From: Rhizobium leguminosarum
GTDB taxonomy: Bacteria > Pseudomonadota > Alphaproteobacteria > Rhizobiales > Rhizobiaceae
NCBI RefSeq assembly: GCF_004123835.1
Contig: NZ_MZMU01000018.1
Coordinates: 372,001 to 436,000 of the forward strand
Length of the DNA: 64,000 nt
Reading direction: 5' to 3'
Below, in pieces: positions 8,832 to 16,937 of this stretch. Position numbers and translations under genes: made by a program. The notes under the pieces are model-generated. The model was not told where the DNA came from, made no database searches, and was given only the letters and a program-made list of their open reading frames with translations. How positions within the stretch are numbered: position 1 is the first letter of the stretch; every line of letters begins with the position of its first letter.

Positions 8832-9629
8832 CTACTCCGCCGCTTCGATGAAGCGGTGGCGTTCATAGAGAAACTTCAGCACGGCTTCACGGCATTTGAG
8901 ATATGTCCGGTCGGAGGCGAGTTCGATGCGATTGCGGGGACGGGGCATCGTCACATCGAGCACTTCGCCGATGCGGGCTGCCGGGCCGTTGGTCATCATC
9001 ACGATGCGATCGGACAGAAGCACCGCCTCATCGACATCATGGGTGATCATCACCATCGTATTGCCAAGCCGCGCATGGATTTCCATCACCGCATCCTGAA
9101 GATGGGCGCGGGTCAGCGCATCGAGCGCGCCGAAGGGTTCGTCGAGCAGCAGGATCTTCGGCTCCATTGCAAGCGCGCGGGCGATGCCGACGCGCTGTTT
9201 CATGCCGCCTGAAATTTCCGAAGGCCGCTTATCTCTCGCATGCGCCATCTGCACGAGGTCGAGGTTGGCCATGACCCACTCATGCCGCTCGGCCTTGGTC
9301 TTCGTTCGGTTGAAGAGTTTTGAGACGGCGAGATTGACGTTCTCGTAGACCGTCAGCCAGGGCAGCAGCGAGTGGTTCTGGAAGACGACGGCGCGCTCCG
9401 GACCGGGTCCATTGACCTCGCGGTTTTCAAGGAGCACGGCGCCTGCCGAAACCGGGGTCAGGCCGGCAATGAGGTTGAGCAGGGTAGACTTGCCACAGCC
9501 GGAATGGCCGATGATCGAGACGAATTCGCCCTCGGAAATCGTCAGGTTGATGTCCTTCAGCACCTCGGCGCGCACGCCGCCCCGATCGAAATGTTTGTCG
9601 ATATGATCAAGCTTCAGATAGGCGTTCAT
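8832..9629 (-). CDS. nrtD: nitrate-type ABC transporter ATP-binding protein
   Basis: 265 residues from ATG at 9629 (GAGGAAC ribosome site). Walker A is 'GHSGCGKST', the signature is 'SEISGGMKQRVGIARAL', Walker B is 'ILLLDEPFGALD' and the switch His is in 'MITHDVDEAV'. The Q-loop region 'VFQNHSLLPWLTVYENV' and the C-terminal part of the protein fit the nitrate/sulfonate/taurine group (NrtC/NrtD, SsuB, TauB). It is the last gene of a three-gene operon, 11 bases after the permease. The nitrate assignment rests on the binding protein's NrtA-like length and on the sigma-54 promoter; bicarbonate, cyanate or sulfonate remain possible. Confidence 0.82.
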   Translation of the reverse strand: MNAYLKLDHIDKHFDRGGVRAEVLKDINLTISEGEFVSIIGHSGCGKSTLLNLIAGLTPVSAGAVLLENREVNGPGPERAVVFQNHSLLPWLTVYENVNLAVSKLFNRTKTKAERHEWVMANLDLVQMAHARDKRPSEISGGMKQRVGIARALAMEPKILLLDEPFGALDALTRAHLQDAVMEIHARLGNTMVMITHDVDEAVLLSDRIVMMTNGPAARIGEVLDVTMPRPRNRIELASDRTYLKCREAVLKFLYERHRFIEAAE

Positions 9630-9640
9630 AGGTGCGTTCC

Positions 9641-10534
9641 TCAGTTGGCCATGGCGCCGCGGGTGATAAGTTTGCCGAGTGCTGCCACCAGCTTGTCGAG
9701 GGCGAAGCCGACGATGCCGATATAGGCGAGCGCGACGATGATGTCCGGAAGGCGCGACGAGTTCCATGCGTCCCAGATGAAGAAGCCGATGCCGACGCCG
9801 CCCGTCAGCATTTCGGCCGCGACGATGGCGAGCCAGGAGAGGCCGACGCCGATCCTGAGGCCGGTGAAGATGTAAGGCGCTGCCGAAGGCAGCATGATCT
9901 TCCAGAAAAACTCGAACTGGTTGAGGCGCAGCACCTCGGCGACATTGCGGTAGTCCTGCGGGATATTGCGCACGCCGACGGCGGTGTTGATGATCACCGG
10001 CCAGATCGAAGTGATGAAGATCACGAAGATCGCCGAGGGATTGGAATCCTGGAAGGCTGCTAGCGACAGCGGCAGCCAGGCGAGCGGCGGAACCGTACGC
10101 AGCACCTGGAAGATCGGATCGAGGCCACGCATCGCCCAGACCGACTGGCCGATAATCGCACCGATGATGACGCCGGTGACCGCGGCAAGGCCAAAGCCAT
10201 AGAGAACGCGCTGCAGCGAAATGAGCACGCGCCAGCCGAGCCCGATGTCCTGGGAGCCGTAGTTGAAAAACGGATAGGCGATCAGGTCATAACTATCCTG
10301 CCAGACCCGATGCGGCGAGGGCAAAGACGCATTCGCCGATGAACAGAGCACCTGCCAGACGAGCAGGATGAGTGCCAGCACGACGACCGGCGGAACGACA
10401 TTACGAAGTGCGGCCAGTGCCGCTCGACGAAAATCGATCCGCGATCCGTGCTTGCCGGAAAATGCCAGAACCTTTGCCGCCGGCTTGGCAGAGGCGGCCA
10501 TGGAGGGATTTTCTTTATTTGCCAGGGCGGACAT
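9641..10534 (-). CDS. nrtB: nitrate-type ABC transporter permease
   Basis: About 297 residues from ATG at 10534, preceded by GAGGAGC. It has one N-terminal membrane segment ('VVPPVVVLALILLVWQVL') and five more forming the BPD_transp_1 core. The EAA coupling loop is seen around 'EVLRLNQFEFFWKIMLPSAA'. The cytoplasmic N-terminal extension and the 'FNYGSQDIGLGWRVLISLQR' segment are typical of NrtB/CmpB permeases. It is encoded between binding protein and ATPase and probably forms a homodimeric channel. Confidence 0.83.
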   Translation of the reverse strand: MSALANKENPSMAASAKPAAKVLAFSGKHGSRIDFRRAALAALRNVVPPVVVLALILLVWQVLCSSANASLPSPHRVWQDSYDLIAYPFFNYGSQDIGLGWRVLISLQRVLYGFGLAAVTGVIIGAIIGQSVWAMRGLDPIFQVLRTVPPLAWLPLSLAAFQDSNPSAIFVIFITSIWPVIINTAVGVRNIPQDYRNVAEVLRLNQFEFFWKIMLPSAAPYIFTGLRIGVGLSWLAIVAAEMLTGGVGIGFFIWDAWNSSRLPDIIVALAYIGIVGFALDKLVAALGKLITRGAMAN

Positions 10535-10561
10535 CAACGTGCTCCTCACGTGAATGAAAGG

Positions 10562-10584
10562 CCGGCGCGCCCGTCGCGCGCCGG
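10562..10584. other. intercistronic hairpin between binding-protein and permease genes
   Basis: A perfect 8-bp all-GC stem (CCGGCGCG / CGCGCCGG) with a 7-base loop in the 55-base gap between the binding protein and the permease. Such hairpins often protect the upstream mRNA and give more binding protein than permease. That role is inferred. Confidence 0.6.
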
Positions 10585-10589
10585 AGCGG

Positions 10590-11903
10590 TCAGGAGACAG
10601 CCTTGATCGAAAGGCTGTCGAGATAGGCGGAAGGATTTTCCGGGTCGAAGACCTTGCCGTCGAAGAAAGTCTCCTTGCCGCGAGAAGACGATGCGGGAAT
10701 ATCGGCCGCCGCGACGCCGAGATCCTTGGCGGCCTCGCGCCAGATATCTTCGCGGTTCACCTGGTTGACCAGTGCCTTGATGTCGGTACTCGCAGGCAGA
10801 TTTCCCCAGCGGATATTTTCCGTCATGAACCAGGTATCGTGGCTCTTGAACGGGTAGGAGGCGCCGTCTTTCCAGAACTTCATATAGAGGTCGGTGGCTT
10901 TGGCCTCGCGGCCATTGCCATAATTGATATCGCCCTTGAGGCGGCCGAGCACGTCCTTCGTCGGAACGTTGAACCATTGGCGCTTGCCGAGAATGTCAGC
11001 CATCTCCGCCTTGTTGTCCATGCTTTCGCACCACTGCTGTGCCTCCATGACGGCCATCAGCAGGGCCTTGGCAGCATTGGGATTCTGTTCGATCCACTCG
11101 GCGCGCAGTCCGAGCGCCTTTTCAGGATGACCCTTCCAGAGCTCGCCGGTGGTGGCGGCGGTAAAGCCGATGCCCTGGTTGACGAGTTGCTCGTTCCACG
11201 GTTCGCCCACACAGAAGACGTCCATGTTGCCGACCTTCATGTTGGCAACCATCTGCGGCGGCGGCACGACGATGGTCGAAACGTCCTTGTTCGGATCGAT
11301 GCCGCCGGCGGCGAGCCAGTAGCGGATCCAGAGGTCATGGGTGCCGCCCGGGAAGGTCATGGCGGCCTTGATCTCCTTGCCCTCCGCCTTCTTTTTCTCG
11401 AATGCCGCCTTCAGCTTGGAGGAATCCAGCTGCACGCCGGTGTCGGCATATTCCTTGGCGACGGAAATACCCTGGCTGTCGAGGTTGAGCCGGGCGAGGA
11501 TAGCCATCGGCACCGGCTTATTGTTCTGCGTCACCTTGCCGGTATGCATGAGATAGGGGAGCGGCGAGAGGATATGGGCACCGTCGATGCCGTTTGCTGC
11601 ACCGCCCAGCACGAGATTATCGCGGGTCGCACCCCAGGATGCCTGTTTGGCCACATCCGTTTCCGGAAGGCCATGCTTGTCGAAAAAGCCCTTTTCCTTG
11701 GCGATGATCAACGGTGCGGAATCGGTGAGAGCGATAAAGCCGAGCTTGGCACCTTTCACCTCAGGGCCTGCTCCGGCTGCGAAGGCGCCGGACGGAAAGG
11801 CAGCCTTGACGGCGCCGATGAGGGCAGCCGCTGCGGTCGTCTTGAGCATGCTGCGGCGGGTAATGCCGGTTGTCGAAATCCCAGTCTGCAAATTCTTTGT
11901 CAT
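10590..11903 (-). CDS. nrtA: nitrate-type ABC transporter substrate-binding protein (Tat-exported)
   Basis: 437 residues from ATG at 11903; the frame runs further upstream, but that part is not protein-like. The N-terminus has a twin-arginine signal ('ITRRSMLKTTAAAALIGAVK') ending near 'GAFAAG'. The mature protein (about 400 residues) is the long NrtA/CmpA-type fold, not the shorter SsuA type: 'KLGFIALTDSAPLIIAKEKG', 'MAILARLNLDSQGISV', 'FPGGTHDLWIRYWLAAGG', 'CVGEPWNEQLV'. It would capture nitrate (or a related anion) in the periplasm. First gene of the operon, 170 bases downstream of the sigma-54 promoter. Confidence 0.85.
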   Translation of the reverse strand: MTKNLQTGISTTGITRRSMLKTTAAAALIGAVKAAFPSGAFAAGAGPEVKGAKLGFIALTDSAPLIIAKEKGFFDKHGLPETDVAKQASWGATRDNLVLGGAANGIDGAHILSPLPYLMHTGKVTQNNKPVPMAILARLNLDSQGISVAKEYADTGVQLDSSKLKAAFEKKKAEGKEIKAAMTFPGGTHDLWIRYWLAAGGIDPNKDVSTIVVPPPQMVANMKVGNMDVFCVGEPWNEQLVNQGIGFTAATTGELWKGHPEKALGLRAEWIEQNPNAAKALLMAVMEAQQWCESMDNKAEMADILGKRQWFNVPTKDVLGRLKGDINYGNGREAKATDLYMKFWKDGASYPFKSHDTWFMTENIRWGNLPASTDIKALVNQVNREDIWREAAKDLGVAAADIPASSSRGKETFFDGKVFDPENPSAYLDSLSIKAVS

Positions 11904-12015
11904 GCGCAGGTTCCCTCTGCTGGCTGAATTTGGACACAAAAAAACGCCGCCGGAAATTGCGTCCAGGGGATGGGAGAATCCCGGAGCAAAGACCTTGCGA
12001 CGTCGGTGTCTATTG

Positions 12016-12036
12016 TAGGCGCTTATGCCGCGCCTA
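12016..12036 (-). promoter_or_regulatory. leader hairpin upstream of the nitrate-type operon
   Basis: A perfect 7-bp stem (TAGGCGC / GCGCCTA) with a 7-base loop, read on the minus strand about 45 bases downstream of the sigma-54 element. Nitrate assimilation leaders are often bound by NasR/NasT-type ANTAR antiterminators that recognise short stem-loops, so this is a candidate site. Only one clear hairpin was seen, whereas ANTAR leaders have two. Confidence 0.4.
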
Positions 12037-12074
12037 TCTGCGCCGGTCGCCATTGACCGATGCTTCTCAGGACC

Positions 12075-12090
12075 TGCAAGCAGCGTGCCA
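12075..12090 (-). promoter_or_regulatory. sigma-54 (RpoN) promoter
   Basis: Minus-strand sequence TGGCAC-N5-TTGCA matches the RpoN -24/-12 consensus exactly, with the correct spacing between the GG and GC elements. It lies 172 bases upstream of the binding-protein start codon. This points to nitrogen-limitation control by RpoN with an NtrC-type activator, and supports a nitrogen compound as the transported substrate. Confidence 0.8.
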
Positions 12091-12282
12091 ATTTCGAGAG
12101 GAGGTGGTAACGGCATGAAGCAAAAGGAGAAATGCGAGAATCTATAACTGCCTATAATTTGGGCATGCTTACTTTGTGCCGACCTTTTGTGCGATTGCTG
12201 CTGTGGTCGCAGTCGCGAGAGCAACTATTTGTGCAGCGCACGCGCGCGGCTCGGTCGCCGCGCTGGCACCGCAAAGCCGAGA

Positions 12283-13194
12283 CTATCGCTCGAATGGTTC
12301 GCCGAGCGAAGCGACGCCGTTCAGTTTGAGCACGCGGCGGTCAGCGGAGATGATGCCGAGCACGATGATCGTGACGAGATATGGCAGGCTCGAGAGCAGT
12401 TGCGAGGGAACGTCCAGCCCAGTTGCCTGGGCTGCAAGCCCCATCAGCGAGACCGCGCCGAAGAGGCAGGCGCCGAGGAAGATACGGCCGGTGAGCCAGG
12501 TGCCGAAGACGACGAGGGCGATGGCGATCCAGCCGCGCCCGGCGATCATCCCGTCGGCCCAGAGTGGCGTATAGACCACCGACGCATAGGCGCCTGCGAA
12601 GCCGGCCATCACGCCGCCGAAGGCGATGGCGAGGATACGGACCAATATCACCGAATAGCCGATGGCGTGAGCGGCCTTCGGGTTCTCGCCGACGGCGCGG
12701 ACGATAAGACCAAGCTTGGTGTAGGCAAATATGACCCACAGAGCGAGGGTCGCGGCGAGTGAAATCCACACGACGATGTCCTGGACGAAAAGGCTGCCGA
12801 CAACCGGCAGGTCCGAAAGCCCGGGAAGGGCAAGCTTCGGAAGTCCTCTGACCGTGAGGCTTTCATAGCTCTTGCCGAAAAGTGCGGAAAGGCCCTGACC
12901 GAGAATGCCGATGGCAAGGCCCGCTGCCACCTGGTTTGCCCGGAATCCGAGCGTGACGAAGGCGAAGAGCAGGGAAAGGACAGCGCTGCCGAGTCCGGCG
13001 ACGACGAAGCCCAGGAGATGTCCGCCGCCCTGGTAGACGATAATGAAGGCGAGCACGGCACCGAAGGCCATCAATCCCTCGACGCCGAGGTTGAGGACGC
13101 CGGCGCGCTCGGCCACCAGTTCGCCGAGGGCTGCCAGAAGAAACGGTGTCGCAGCCGCGAGCATGCCGGCAAGAATGAACTCGATGGCGTTCAT
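12283..13194 (-). CDS. BMP-type ABC transporter permease (nucleoside/purine type)
   Basis: 303 residues from ATG at 13194, overlapping the preceding permease gene by 4 bases (ATGA). It is hydrophobic throughout with about 8-9 membrane segments. The segments 'AERAGVLNLGVEGLMAFGAV' and 'LGFRANQVAAGLAIGILG' are hallmarks of the second permease of basic-membrane-protein (BMP) nucleoside importers such as NupQ/YufQ. Last gene of the eight-gene operon. It pairs with the next permease to form a heterodimeric channel. Confidence 0.85.
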   Translation of the reverse strand: MNAIEFILAGMLAAATPFLLAALGELVAERAGVLNLGVEGLMAFGAVLAFIIVYQGGGHLLGFVVAGLGSAVLSLLFAFVTLGFRANQVAAGLAIGILGQGLSALFGKSYESLTVRGLPKLALPGLSDLPVVGSLFVQDIVVWISLAATLALWVIFAYTKLGLIVRAVGENPKAAHAIGYSVILVRILAIAFGGVMAGFAGAYASVVYTPLWADGMIAGRGWIAIALVVFGTWLTGRIFLGACLFGAVSLMGLAAQATGLDVPSQLLSSLPYLVTIIVLGIISADRRVLKLNGVASLGEPFER

Positions 13195-14291
13195 GATGGG
13201 CTCCGATGGGCGGCGCGGCGCCATTCAAGGCGATAGCGCACGAAAGCGACGGCGATCAGGTAAGCGAGCAGCAGACTGCCCTGGAAGACGCGGACGGCGG
13301 CGATCGGCAGGTTGGCAGAGACCATGGCATTGTCGCCACCGATATAGATGACCGCCATGACCAGCGCCGAGATCACGATGCCGATCGGATGCAGACCGCC
13401 GAGATAGGCGACGATGATGGCTGCATAGCCATAGCCGCTCGCGACCGAACGCTGCAGCTGGCCGAGCGGGCCGGCGACTTCGGCGGCACCGGCAAGACCG
13501 GCTGCAAAACCGCCGATCAGCAGCGAAAGCCAGATCGCCCAACCTTCCTTGAAGCCGGCATAGCCGGCAGCCCGCGGCGCCAGACCGCCGACCTGCAGCT
13601 TGTAACCGATGAAGCTCCTCTGCATGAAGACCCAGGCCGCAACCGACAAAGCGAGCGCGATGAGGAATGAGACATTGACGCGGGTACCGGCGATCAGGGT
13701 CGGCACCATCGCATCATACTGAAACATCACCGACTGGGGGAAGTTGAAGCCATTCGGATCCTTCCAGGGGCCGAGCAGCAGATAGTTCAGCAGCTGCGCC
13801 GCAACGAGGCTCAGCATCAGCGAAACGAGGATCTCGTTGGCGTTGAGGCGCACGCGCCAGAAAGCGGTGAGAGAAGCCCAGAGAGCGCCACCGATTGCGC
13901 CGAGCAGCAGCATCGTCGGCCAGATCCATTGGCCTGTTGCCTGGGGAAACCAGACCGGAATGGCAGAGGCGAAGATCGCGCCAAGAATGAACTGGCCTTC
14001 GGCGCCGATGTTGAAGACCTTGGCGCGAAAGCCGATCGCCAGTCCTTGGGCGATGAGAAGGAGCGGACCTGCCTTCAAAAGCACTTCCGAAAATGACGCC
14101 CAGGAGAGGAAAGGCTCGAAAAGCATCGCATAGACAACCGCGACAGGGTCGCGGCCCATCAAAACGTAGAGGCCGAGATTAAGTGCGATCGCTCCCCCCA
14201 GCGCTATGACAGGCGCGCACAGGGCCGCGGCAAGCGAGGCGCGCTCCCGGCGGACCAAGGTGGGAACGAAAGCAAGGGACCAAGCGCGCAT
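13191..14291 (-). CDS. BMP-type ABC transporter permease (nucleoside/purine type)
   Basis: 366 residues, longer than its partner, as usual for the NupP/YufP side. Typical features are an N-terminal membrane segment, 'PLLLIAQGLAIGFRAKVFNIGAEGQ' (quoted in part by its motif RAKVFNIGAEGQ), 'RLNANEILVSLMLSLVA', and a C-terminal domain with 'YGYAAIIVAYLGGLHPIGIV'. The start codon overlaps the ATPase stop by one base. It provides one half of the membrane channel of the purine-type importer. Confidence 0.85.
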   Translation of the reverse strand: MRAWSLAFVPTLVRRERASLAAALCAPVIALGGAIALNLGLYVLMGRDPVAVVYAMLFEPFLSWASFSEVLLKAGPLLLIAQGLAIGFRAKVFNIGAEGQFILGAIFASAIPVWFPQATGQWIWPTMLLLGAIGGALWASLTAFWRVRLNANEILVSLMLSLVAAQLLNYLLLGPWKDPNGFNFPQSVMFQYDAMVPTLIAGTRVNVSFLIALALSVAAWVFMQRSFIGYKLQVGGLAPRAAGYAGFKEGWAIWLSLLIGGFAAGLAGAAEVAGPLGQLQRSVASGYGYAAIIVAYLGGLHPIGIVISALVMAVIYIGGDNAMVSANLPIAAVRVFQGSLLLAYLIAVAFVRYRLEWRRAAHRSPS

Positions 14292-15811
14292 TACTGGACT
14301 TTCTCAGGCGAGGCTGGTGCCCCGATCATGTATCGGCCGATCTCCTCGGGCTTCGTGTCCCGCGTTGCGAGCGGCGGGCTGAGCCGGCCGTGATGCAGCA
14401 CCTGGATGGAATCGCAGAGCTCGAACAGTTCTTCCAGCTCCTCGGAAATGACGAGGATCGCCATGCCCTGATTGCGCAACGCGACCAGACGGCTGCGGAT
14501 GGCGGATGCAGCGCCGATATCGACGCCCCAGGTCGGCTGCGCCAGGAAAAGTAATTTGGGAGACAGCATGATTTCACGGCCGACAATGAACTTCTGCAGA
14601 TTGCCGCCGGACAGGGTGCCGGCTTCCGCATCCGGGCCGGGCGTGCGCACATCATACTGACGGATGCAATCCTTGGTGAACGCCAACGCCCGCGCCCTGT
14701 CGACGAGACCGTGGCGCAAAAGTTTGAGCGGATGAGCGGTCAGCAGGCTGTTGAGGGCAAGCGACATTTCGGGTACGGCGCCGCGTCCTAGCCGGTCTTC
14801 CGGAACGAAGGCAAATCCGAGCGTCCGTCGAGCGGCAGCATCGAGCCTGCCGACATCCATCCCCATCATGTAGATCCGGTCGCGTTGATCGCGCCCCAGC
14901 ACCGTCTCACCTGACATCAACGCGGCAAGCTCGCTTTGGCCGTTGCCCGAAATACCGGCGATCCCGAGGATTTCGCCGGCACGCACCGCAAGGCTGATGC
15001 CGGAGAGCGGCACAGCAAAGGGATCGTCGGGCTGATAGTCCAAACCGATGATCTCCAGCCGCTTTTCCCCGCCAGACAGCGGCAGTGCCGAAATGGGTGC
15101 GGGCATCTCGCGGCCGATCATCATGCGGGCAAGGTTATGGGCATCATGTTCACGCGGGTCGACATCCCCGGTCACCCGTCCGCCGCGCAGGATCGTTGCC
15201 CGATCGCAGATCGCCCGGATTTCCTCCAGCTTGTGGGAGATCAACAGAATGGAAACGCCGCCCTCGCGCAGCCGGCGCAGCGTATCGAAGAGCTTCTCCA
15301 CCAGTTGCGGCGGCAGGACGGAGGTGGGCTCGTCGAGGATCAGCAGCTTCGGATTGGTCATCAGGCTTCGGATGATCTCCACCCGTTGCCGCTCGCCGAC
15401 GGACAGCGCATGCACATGGGCAAGCGGGTCGACTTCGAGGCCGAATTCCCGTCCAAGCGTCCGAATGCGTTCCTTGAGCTCAGCCTTGCGGCCCGGCACG
15501 ACCAGCCGAATATTCTCCAGGACGGTCAGAGTCTCGAACAGCGAGAAATGCTGGAAGACCATGCCGATGCCGTTGCGCCTCGCCTCGGCGGGGGAGGCGA
15601 GGCGCAAAGGTTTTCCTTCCCAGACGACGTCCCCGTCGTCCGGTTGCTCGACGCCGTAGATCAGCTTCATCAGCGTCGATTTTCCCGCCCCGTTTTCGCC
15701 GAGGATCGCATGAATCGATTGCGACGCCACGTCCAGATCGATGGCCTGATTGGCATGGATCTGGCCGTAGCTCTTCGAAATGCCGCGCAGCGACAGAAGC
15801 GAGGTGGTCAT
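14291..15811 (-). CDS. BMP-type ABC transporter double ATPase
   Basis: 506 residues with two nucleotide-binding domains. The first is complete: Walker A 'GENGAGKST', 'LSVGERQRVEIIRSL' and 'LLILDEPTSVL'. The second has the altered P-loop 'GISGNGQSEL' and a Walker B region reading 'FLAQPTWGVDIG' in place of the usual DEPT. This asymmetry, including QPTWGVD, is characteristic of ATPases of nucleoside/BMP importers. It lies 3 bases from the binding-protein stop. It energises uptake of the compound processed by the upstream enzymes. Confidence 0.88.
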   Translation of the reverse strand: MTTSLLSLRGISKSYGQIHANQAIDLDVASQSIHAILGENGAGKSTLMKLIYGVEQPDDGDVVWEGKPLRLASPAEARRNGIGMVFQHFSLFETLTVLENIRLVVPGRKAELKERIRTLGREFGLEVDPLAHVHALSVGERQRVEIIRSLMTNPKLLILDEPTSVLPPQLVEKLFDTLRRLREGGVSILLISHKLEEIRAICDRATILRGGRVTGDVDPREHDAHNLARMMIGREMPAPISALPLSGGEKRLEIIGLDYQPDDPFAVPLSGISLAVRAGEILGIAGISGNGQSELAALMSGETVLGRDQRDRIYMMGMDVGRLDAAARRTLGFAFVPEDRLGRGAVPEMSLALNSLLTAHPLKLLRHGLVDRARALAFTKDCIRQYDVRTPGPDAEAGTLSGGNLQKFIVGREIMLSPKLLFLAQPTWGVDIGAASAIRSRLVALRNQGMAILVISEELEELFELCDSIQVLHHGRLSPPLATRDTKPEEIGRYMIGAPASPEKVQ

Positions 15812-15814
15812 GAC

Positions 15815-16912
15815 TTATTTCGGCAGCGGCGTGGACACGCCCTTGACGTGCCAATTCATGGCGATGATCTCGGGGTCGGCCATGGTCGCACCCGATGCGA
15901 CAGCTTCGCTGCCGTCGGCCTTGGTGATCGGCCCGGTGAAGGGCGAGAAGCTGCCATCGGCAATCTTTGCCTCGATCTCCTTGATCTTGGTCATCACGTC
16001 CGCCGGAATATCAGGATTCCAGTCGACCACTTCGACGACCTTGTCGGCAACGCCGAGGAACGCATTGGCGCCCTTGAATGTGCCGGCGAGATGGGCATCG
16101 ACCGAAGCCTTGAAGAACGGCGACCAGTCCGTCGCGATGCAGCCGAGATAGGTTTTGGGCGCATATTTCTTCATCGAGGAATTGAGGTTGAAGGCGTAGA
16201 CGCCGGCTTCCTCACAGGCAGAGATGACGGACGGCGTGTCCTGGGCGTTGGAGAAGATCACGTCGCACTTCTGCGCGATCAGGGCCTTGGCGGCTTCCTG
16301 CTCCTTGGCCGGATCGAACCATGAGTTCACCCAGACCACCGAGACCTCGATATCGGGTTTGACGGCCTGGGCGCCGAGCGTAAAGGCGTTGATCGAGGTA
16401 ATGAGCTCGGGGATGGCAAAGGCGGAGACAGAGCCGAGCTTGCCGGTCTTGGAAAGTGCTGCCGCAGCCATGCCGAGCAGATAGGTACCCTGGAAATACT
16501 TGGCGGCAAAGGGCGAGAAGTTCGGCGCGACCTGGAAGCCGGAGGCGTGCAGGACCGTGACGCTTGGATCGCGGCGGGCGATCTGCAAGGCGCCGTTCTG
16601 ATAGCCGAAAGAGCCGGCGACCAGGAACTTGTTTCCGTCGGCGACCGTCTTGTTCATGATGCGGTCGGCGTCCGGGCCTTCCGCGATATTCTCGAGCACA
16701 GTGACCTTCACCTTGTCGCCGTAAGCGGCCTTGATCGGCTCAAGGCCGGCGGCAAGCGCATGCCCCCAGCCAACGTCGCCGACGGGCGAGGGGATTACCA
16801 GCGTAATGCCGAGGGGCTCGTCGGCGGCAAAAGCAAGCCGGCTGCCGAGCGCGCCGGCAAGGCCAGTGGCGGCAGCGGCCGTCATCAGATTTCTGCGGGT
16901 CAGTTTGGTCAT
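15815..16912 (-). CDS. BMP-family ABC transporter substrate-binding protein (Tat-exported)
   Basis: 365 residues from ATG at 16912. A twin-arginine leader ('MTKLTRRNLMTAAAATGLAG') ends at 'AFAAD'. The mature part is a PnrA/BMP-type periplasmic binding protein: 'ITLVIPSPVGDVGWGHALAA', 'DVIFSNAQDTPSVISACEEA' and 'YAFNLNSSMKKYAPKTYLG'. Family members bind nucleosides, purines or related heterocycles. It lies 25 bases after the amidohydrolase gene. A deaminase and an oxygenase encoded in the same operon argue for a purine-like ligand; this is inference. Confidence 0.85.
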   Translation of the reverse strand: MTKLTRRNLMTAAAATGLAGALGSRLAFAADEPLGITLVIPSPVGDVGWGHALAAGLEPIKAAYGDKVKVTVLENIAEGPDADRIMNKTVADGNKFLVAGSFGYQNGALQIARRDPSVTVLHASGFQVAPNFSPFAAKYFQGTYLLGMAAAALSKTGKLGSVSAFAIPELITSINAFTLGAQAVKPDIEVSVVWVNSWFDPAKEQEAAKALIAQKCDVIFSNAQDTPSVISACEEAGVYAFNLNSSMKKYAPKTYLGCIATDWSPFFKASVDAHLAGTFKGANAFLGVADKVVEVVDWNPDIPADVMTKIKEIEAKIADGSFSPFTGPITKADGSEAVASGATMADPEIIAMNWHVKGVSTPLPK

Positions 16913-16937
16913 GGTCTCAGTTCCCTCTTTTGGTTTT

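Larger units (their letters stand above)
11904..12282. other. leader and promoter region of the nitrate-type operon
   Basis: 379 bases with no gene. On the minus strand it holds a sigma-54 promoter (12075-12090) and then a 7-bp hairpin (12016-12036) in the transcribed leader. Shortly before the start codon comes a T run after GGCGGCG. The other half, toward 12282, follows the end of the BMP permease gene and shows nothing recognisable. Confidence 0.6.

Noticed and set aside
10554..11927. 457-codon plus-strand frame across the binding-protein gene
   Set aside because: Antisense to a clear NrtA-type protein; His/Arg-rich, no recognisable domain.
11925..11965. Rho-independent attenuator terminator in the nitrate-operon leader
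   Set aside because: A T run follows GGCGGCG on the minus strand, but no complementary GC arm directly upstream was found, so an attenuator could not be supported.
14936..16324. 462-codon plus-strand frame
   Set aside because: Spans the ATPase and binding-protein genes in antisense; shadow frame.
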